Below are positions 59,331-64,000 of a stretch of 64,000 bases of DNA, in pieces. Made by a program: the position numbers and the translations under genes. The stretch comes from Lantana camara (lineage: Eukaryota > Streptophyta > Magnoliopsida > Lamiales > Verbenaceae). The notes under the pieces were generated by a model. The model was not told where the DNA came from and did not search any database. It saw nothing but the letters and a program-made list of their open reading frames with translations. Location of the stretch: NCBI GenBank assembly GCA_037501455.1, contig CM074855.1:38473001-38537000 (forward strand), given 5' to 3'. Every line of letters starts with the position of its first letter. Within the stretch, counting starts at the first letter, position 1.

Positions 59331-59339
59331 TATATATAG
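59331..59339 (-). promoter_or_regulatory. TATA box of the copia 5' LTR
   Basis: CCTATATATAGG palindromic context within a GAGCTC-flanked block, repeated at 47133-47140 in the other LTR. Confidence 0.6.
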
Positions 59340-59681
59340 GAAAGGGAGAGGGGCGCCGATCCTATTCCTTGTTGGGCAAGGATTTGGTTCCTCTCTCTCC
59401 TATTACTTGATCATCAAGTATTTTCCAACTTTGACTTTGAATTCTAATTCAAGTCAACTTTTAAGAGAGCTAAAAATATCCAAACTATTTTTGGATAATT
59501 TTATACTTTATTTATTATAAAATAAATAACTTATTTTTATCTAATTAATTAATTCGTAATTAATTAACTAGATTATTTTCTCCAAAATAAGACTTTCTTT
59601 TTAATTCAAAATTAAACCAAAGTCTATTAAATAATTAACTAATTAATTATTTAATATATATATAATATATATATATATATT

Positions 59682-59739
59682 CACGTGTGTGACACGTGTC
59701 ACAAGGACACGTGTCACAAGGACACGTGTCACTCACGTG
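59682..59739. promoter_or_regulatory. Cluster of five CACGTG boxes in the copia 5' LTR
   Basis: Five CACGTG cores within 58 bp, about 340-400 bp upstream of the TATA box on the transcribed strand. A 15-bp unit (ACACGTGTCACAAGG) is present one more time than in the other LTR, while two further boxes have become CACTTG (about 59755 and 59770). Confidence 0.8.
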
Positions 59740-60913
59740 ACCCACACTTGTGGCTTCACACTTGTGGAACCCTCTTAGCCCTATTAACTCGTTTAATCAT
59801 TTTCAAGCCTCAACTCATGTAACCAAGTTGTTGTGTGTGACCCTCTAGGTTCTCAATTCAATTAGCAGTGACCCTAATTAATTAATTCACTAATTAATTA
59901 ATCAGTCCACAGATTAAACGACCATAGTCTAGCAACAGGTGTTTAACCCCTAGCTGAATTGGAATGTTTGGATTCGACAGAACCTTTAAGTCATTGATTC
60001 ATGTGAGATACAATCCTCCTACTTACTATCTCTCAACCAAGATCTAGGGCAAGGGAATAATCAGAACCCTAATAATCCGGTCTTAAAGCTAAGTGCATTT
60101 CATATCCATTTGATCTCAATCCAAGAAACCCTTTTCTTGATGTCTTGATCTACTGCCTTGGCCAAGGAATCCATATGGCATATGAATGACTTACACAATA
60201 AGAGATCACCTTGCAAATGCAAGTCTAGGTCCTTTCTTGATTCTCATTCACTTTCATGAATCACTTGTGCAGCCCCAGCATAAGCCTTGAATCAGTTGTC
60301 TAAAGCGACACCCTTTAAAGCTTATACCTAAGACTACAGAGTTAACTCATAAAGTGACAAGGAACCTCAAGTCTTAAGGATCAATTAATCACATCAATGA
60401 CTCGTGAGATATTTCCTAATCTGGAAGTTTCCATTTCCTGAAATAGAAACTTCCTTTCCCATTTAGGAATGTTCTCACACGGGGCACCTCAGTGAACTTA
60501 CTTATTAAAGTAAGCACCCTCATGTATCACGCACGTATCAACTATACACTTTGCACCTCCATGAAACAAGGTGGTCCTTCTTAAGGGCGTGATCCCACAA
60601 GCAAGCCTTAGAGGAGTCAGGTTGACACTCCCACTGTCTGTAGGACTCATCGGCTTGGAGTATTTTACTAATCATGACTTATGTGATATAGGGCTCGTTT
60701 CATGAACCATTTCACCTAAATGGTAGAGTCCTAAAGTCATCAGGATTAGGGGAGTTCTCATACATGCACAGCTAAAGTAAACACATACCAAACAAGAGCA
60801 TATAAAGAAGTGTTGCCTCAATTCGTTATTTCATTCAAAGATTGTCTGTGATTATAATAAGGAAAAGCACAAAGCGGATATACAATCGGCTTTCTAGGGC
60901 ACTATTCCTAACA

Positions 60914-62733
60914 GTCCCGTGCGCAAGAGGGCCAGGATGAATAAGAAAAAGAACAAGAAGAAAGATCCTAGCGCCAAAGGCTCCTTCGAAAGCGCTCTGC
61001 CAGGAACAGTGGAAGAATCCTCCTCAGAGGAAGACGAGCGTGAGGGTGACGAGCCCCATAAGGATGGGCGCTTGACAGGAAAAAAGAGGGCGCTCGAGCT
61101 TCCCCGTCCTGAAGTAAGGATTGAGCCCTCGGAGAAATTCCTTACCATTGAGCTGGAACCAGGAAACAAGGATAAAACTACTCAGATTGGGTCCAGTCTC
61201 TCCGGGCCCTCGCAGATCATGATGATAGACTTCCTCAGAGAGAACATTGACGTTTTTGCATGGAAAGCATCTGACCTTACAGGGATTGACCCGAGCGTCA
61301 TAGTCCACAGGCTCAATGTGGACCCCTCGTTTAAACCTATAAAATAGAAGAAACGGGATGTACACAGTTTTCAGAAGAGAGTTATCGAAGAAGAAGTTAA
61401 CAAACTTCTGGAGGCTCAGTACATTGAGCCCATCTTGTACCCAGAATGGCTGTGCAACGTGGTGTTGGTACCCAAGAGCGCAAATAAATGGCGCATGTGC
61501 AATGATTTTACTGATCTTAACAAGGCTTGCCCTAAGGATCCTTACCCATTGCCCAGAATAGACCAATTGGTGGATTCGACTGCTGGATGTGAACTCATGA
61601 GCATGATGGACGCTTTTCAGGGGTACTATCAAATCTTTATGGCCCTGGAGGACCGCCCCAAAACTTCATTCGTTGTTCACTTGGGGGTATATTGCTTCTT
61701 AGTCATGCCTTTTGGACTCAAGAACGCTGGAGCCACTTATCAGCGACTCATCAACAAGATGCTTGAAAAGGAAATTGGAGGATCCATGGAGGTTTATGAT
61801 GATGATATGATTGTCAAGAGCGAGCATCAGGGCTCACATCTGGAGGATCTCAAGCGCACTTTTTCAATCCTACGCCAGTATGGGATGAAATTGAATCCTT
61901 CGAAGTGTACTTTTGGAGTACGAGGGGGAAGATTCTTAGGCTACATGGTCAGTCAGAGAGGGATTGAAGCCAACCCAGAGAAGATCAAGGCTATCTTGGA
62001 GATCCCCTCCCCTCGAAACCTCCGGGAAGTGCAAGTGCTAGTAGGAAAGATCATCTCCCTGAACAGGTTCGTTTCACGTTCGGCGGACAGAAACCTTCCT
62101 TTCTTCAAAATTTTGCGAAACGCTCGTAATTTTGTTTGGACGGAAGAGTGTGAAAAAGCGCTGCAAGACATGAAGGCTTACCTTTCGAGCGCTCCGCTCC
62201 TGACTAAACCCGTTGAAGACGAAAGGCTATTTATGTACCTCTCTGTTTCAATCGAGGCTACGAGCGTGGTATTGATAGCTATACGGGAGCGAAAACATTT
62301 GCCTGTTTATTACTTAAGCAAAACATTACAAGGGCCGGAGAAGAAGTACTTGGAAATCGAAAAATTTGCGTTTGCCCTCATCAATGCATCAAAGCGATTG
62401 AGGCCTTACTTTCAAGCGCACTCAATAATGGTCCTTACTGATCAGCCTTTGAAGCAAGTGTTATCCAAACCAGATGTGTCGAGAAGACTGATAAAGTGGG
62501 CCATTGAGTTGAGTCAGTTCGACTTGAGTTTCGAGCCCAGAACCGCTATTCAAGTGCAGGTTGTAGCAGATTTGCTAGTGGAATGCTTCGGTTTAGAACC
62601 CACTCCAGAGAACGAGGGGCTATGGGTCCTGCACACGGATGGTTCCTCAACCTCTCAAGGGGGAGGAGCAGGGGTAACCCTTAGAGACCCCAATGGGATT
62701 GAGTTAGACTTTGCAATCAGGTTGGATTTTTAA
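60914..62733 (+). pseudogene. Tat RT and first RNase H
   Basis: After the duplicated GTCCC the frame continues from the protease side: an acidic/lysine-rich linker, DFLRENIDVFAWKASDLTGI, then a TAG at 61345-61347 where Gln is usual, and the gypsy RT (YPEWLCNVVLVPKSANKWRM, FTDLNKACPKDPYPLP, MDAFQGYYQI, FLVMPFGLKNAGATYQ). The active-site turret reads VYDDDMIVKS instead of the usual VYVDD, a Val to Asp change. The thumb and first RNase H follow (LNPSKCTFGVRGGRFLGYMVS, YYLSKTLQGPEKKYLEIEK). The second RNase H begins at WVLHTDGSS. The frame stops at 62731-62733 (TAA replacing a Lys codon). Confidence 0.9.
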
Positions 62734-63210
62734 GTCACCAATAACGAGGCAGAATATGAAGCCCTCGTACAAGGATTGAAAATTGCTTTTCAGAACGGAG
62801 CTTCCAGAATTACCGCTTATGTTGATTCACAGTTAATTGCGAGCCAGATTAAAGGAGCTTATGAGGCTCGAGAAACCACCATGGTGCAGTACTTGAGCAA
62901 AGCCAGGGAAATCATTGGGAAGTTCAAAGAATTCCATTTACTCCAAGTCCCATGAGCAGAGAACGAGCGCGCTGACGCTCTATCTAAATTTGCTTCGGCG
63001 TTAGAAGGCACTTCTGAGCGTTCGGTCACGTTCCTTATAACGGAAGAGCCTTTGATCAATGAGAGAATTGCCAAGGAGGTGGTCGCTATGATTGATCCGC
63101 ACGAGCCATGTTGGGTTGATGATATCATCAGATTTCTTAAAGATGGCGTTTATCCCACTGACAAGGTGGAGGCTCGAAAAATTAGAAATAAGGCCCCTCG
63201 GTTTTCTATA
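62734..63210 (+). pseudogene. Second (archaeal-like) RNase H of the Tat element
   Basis: Together with the preceding WVLHTDGSSTSQGGGAGV, the stretch VTNNEAEYEALVQGLK, YVDSQLIASQIKG and ENERADALSKFAS forms a type-I RNase H fold, the extra RNase H that marks the Tat lineage and is thought to be the functional one. The catalytic Asp and Glu positions are readable. A TGA at about 62954-62956, in place of Arg (CGA), lies inside it. The linker to integrase (63000-63210) is open. Confidence 0.82.
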
Positions 63211-64000
63211 GACTCTGAAGGAAGGCTGTTCAAGAAGTCATTTCAAGGACCCCCGATGAGGTGTCTAAGGCCCTCGCAGGCAAAGGAAACGCTCGAACTT
63301 ATTCACAATGGGAGCTGTGGGAATCATTCAGGAGGGCGTATCCTGGCTAAGAAAGTTCTGAGAAGTGGGTTTTATTGGCCCACAGTTCTCCAAGACGCCA
63401 TAGAGTTTTCCAAAAAGTGCCCTAAGTGCCAGTTCTATTCCAATCTCCCTCAACTGCCAGCCGCTCAAATGATCCCTATAGATGTCTCCTGGCCCTTTGA
63501 CCAGTGGGGAATTGACATTGTTGGCCCCTTGCCCATCGCGGTCAGACAGAAGAAGTTTGTCATTTTAGCTGTCGATTATTTCACCAAATGGGCCGAGGCC
63601 GAGGCCGTAGCAAAAATAACCTTCAGGGTGATGAGGGACTTCATTTGGAAAAACATCATCTGCAGATATGGCATTCCGAGGGTGCTTATTTCAGACAATG
63701 GATCCCAATTTATAGCAGCTGACACATGGGAGTGGTGTTCAGAATTGGGGATTGAACAGCGTTTTACTTCCGTGGGCCACCCCCAAGCCAATGGACAGGC
63801 AGAAGTCACCAATAGGGTCATTCTACAGCATCTGAAGATAATGCTAGAAAGCAAAAAGAGCGAATGGGCTGAAGAACTGCAAGGGGCACTCTGGGCTTAT
63901 CGCACTACCCCACGAGCGGCCACTGGGGAAACACCTTTCACGCTCGTATATGGGTCAGAAGCAATAATACCAGCCGAGATTGTAAATAAATCCGCTCGTG
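63211..64000 (+). CDS. Integrase of the Tat element, truncated by the window end
   Basis: Open in one frame from the linker to the last base. HHCC zinc finger (H in ELIHNG, H in GNHSGG, then CPKCQ), rve core with catalytic Asp in QWGIDIVGPLP, Asp in VLISDNGSQF and Glu in GQAEVTNR, and AYRTTPRAATGETPF after it. No stop or missing key residue is visible in the part present, so this domain is the best preserved of the element; it is nevertheless downstream of several stops in the same polyprotein. The C-terminus and 3' LTR are outside the window. Confidence 0.88.

Larger units (their letters stand above)
46745..60913 (-). mobile_element. Ty1/copia retrotransposon with target duplication, left LTR split by a solo LTR
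   Basis: LTRs 46745-52722 (1989 bp without the 3984-bp solo LTR and its repeated CAAGT) and 58943-60913 (1971 bp) begin TGTTGGAAAACACG and end CCTAACA. GTCCC duplicates the target at 46740-46744 and 60914-60918. The minus-strand order is PBS (58927-58940), a leader of about 2.3 kb, gag-zinc knuckle-protease-integrase-RT-RNase H, PPT and 3' LTR. Integrase before RT is the copia order. The LTRs differ only at a few bases, a TA tract and a 15-bp unit, so the insertion is young, but the coding frame carries three stops and a frameshift. Total length without the nested LTR is about 10.2 kb. Confidence 0.95.
58943..60913 (-). repeat. 5' LTR of the copia element
   Basis: 1971 bp, complete. On the minus strand: U3 from 60913, a CACGTG cluster at 59739-59682, a (TA)n at about 59655-59680, then a TATA box (TATATATAG, 59331-59339) followed by the transcript start region. 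It serves as the promoter-bearing LTR. Differences from the other LTR are few and point to a young insertion. Confidence 0.95.
43086..64000 (+). mobile_element. Tat-lineage Ty3/gypsy retrotransposon, 3' end beyond window, split by a copia element
   Basis: Order on the plus strand: LTR 43086-43912, leader with a GACGCCGTCTGTGGGAA block, gag, protease, [copia insertion 46745-60913], RT, RNase H, a second archaeal-like RNase H and integrase, leaving the window before its end. The extra RNase H after the first one is the hallmark of the Tat lineage. Premature stops occur in gag, protease, pol and the second RNase H. The element starts two bases after the stop codon of the CACTA TnpA gene and is therefore younger than the CACTA element. 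The left flank is TGATG; the right flank is outside the window. Confidence 0.9.

Overview
The window is plant nuclear repeat DNA, most likely pericentromeric or knob-like heterochromatin of a flowering plant. The evidence is an AT-rich background, Ty3/gypsy and Ty1/copia polyproteins of plant type, an En/Spm (CACTA) transposase pair with GT-AG introns, and iMet-tRNA primer binding sites. I found no convincing host gene, no rRNA or tRNA gene and no CRISPR array. Almost every base from 1 to about 25,000 and from 26,100 to 64,000 can be assigned to a transposable element or an LTR; most are broken, and they are inserted into each other.

Left part (1-24340). The oldest layer is the gag region of a minus-strand gypsy-type element (pieces at 8987-9398, 19627-19915 and 22445-23217, with a probable LTR at 23291-24340). 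It has been split by (i) an LTR whose tail survives at 8355-8986 and which was itself hit by a minus-strand chromovirus (1-8354, left LTR running off the window); (ii) a complete non-autonomous large retrotransposon derivative (LARD) at 9399-19626, with 4-kb LTRs, a 2.1-kb internal domain without recognisable coding and target duplication AGTAC; and (iii) a solo LTR at 19916-22444 (duplication CTCTT) of the same family as the chromovirus LTR.

Middle (24339-43085). Two CACTA-type termini with subterminal repeat fields (24339 and 26126) are followed by the 3' end of a chromovirus and its LTR (27428-34734). That LTR is split by a second solo LTR (28082-32429, duplication GGTTT). Next come the two genes of a CACTA element: a TNP2-type transposase (36843-40384) and a TnpA/Transposase_24-type gene (41107-43083), both on the plus strand and both damaged.

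Right part (43086-64000). A Tat-lineage Ty3/gypsy element with two RNase H domains begins two bases after the TnpA stop codon and leaves the window inside its integrase. It is split at 46744/60914 by a 10.2-kb minus-strand copia element (duplication GTCCC). The copia left LTR is split in turn by a 4-kb solo LTR (47257-51240, duplication CAAGT). The nesting order is therefore CACTA, then Tat, then copia, then solo LTR.

The most interesting signals are structural. The LARD internal region carries an array of about ten 30-34 bp units, each able to fold as a hairpin, with paired compensating changes in the stems (13750-14056). Six of the seven long LTR copies or fragments on both strands, from at least two families, carry a GCTAGGCGG/CCGCCTAGC inverted repeat near the same LTR end, and the seventh lacks it. 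There are also clusters of perfect palindromes inside the LTRs, a five- to six-copy CACGTG cluster in the copia promoter region, and a GC-rich 56-bp tandem repeat in the copia leader. Identifiable nonsense mutations in all the elements are dominated by CAG to TAG, which fits decay by CHG-methylation deamination.
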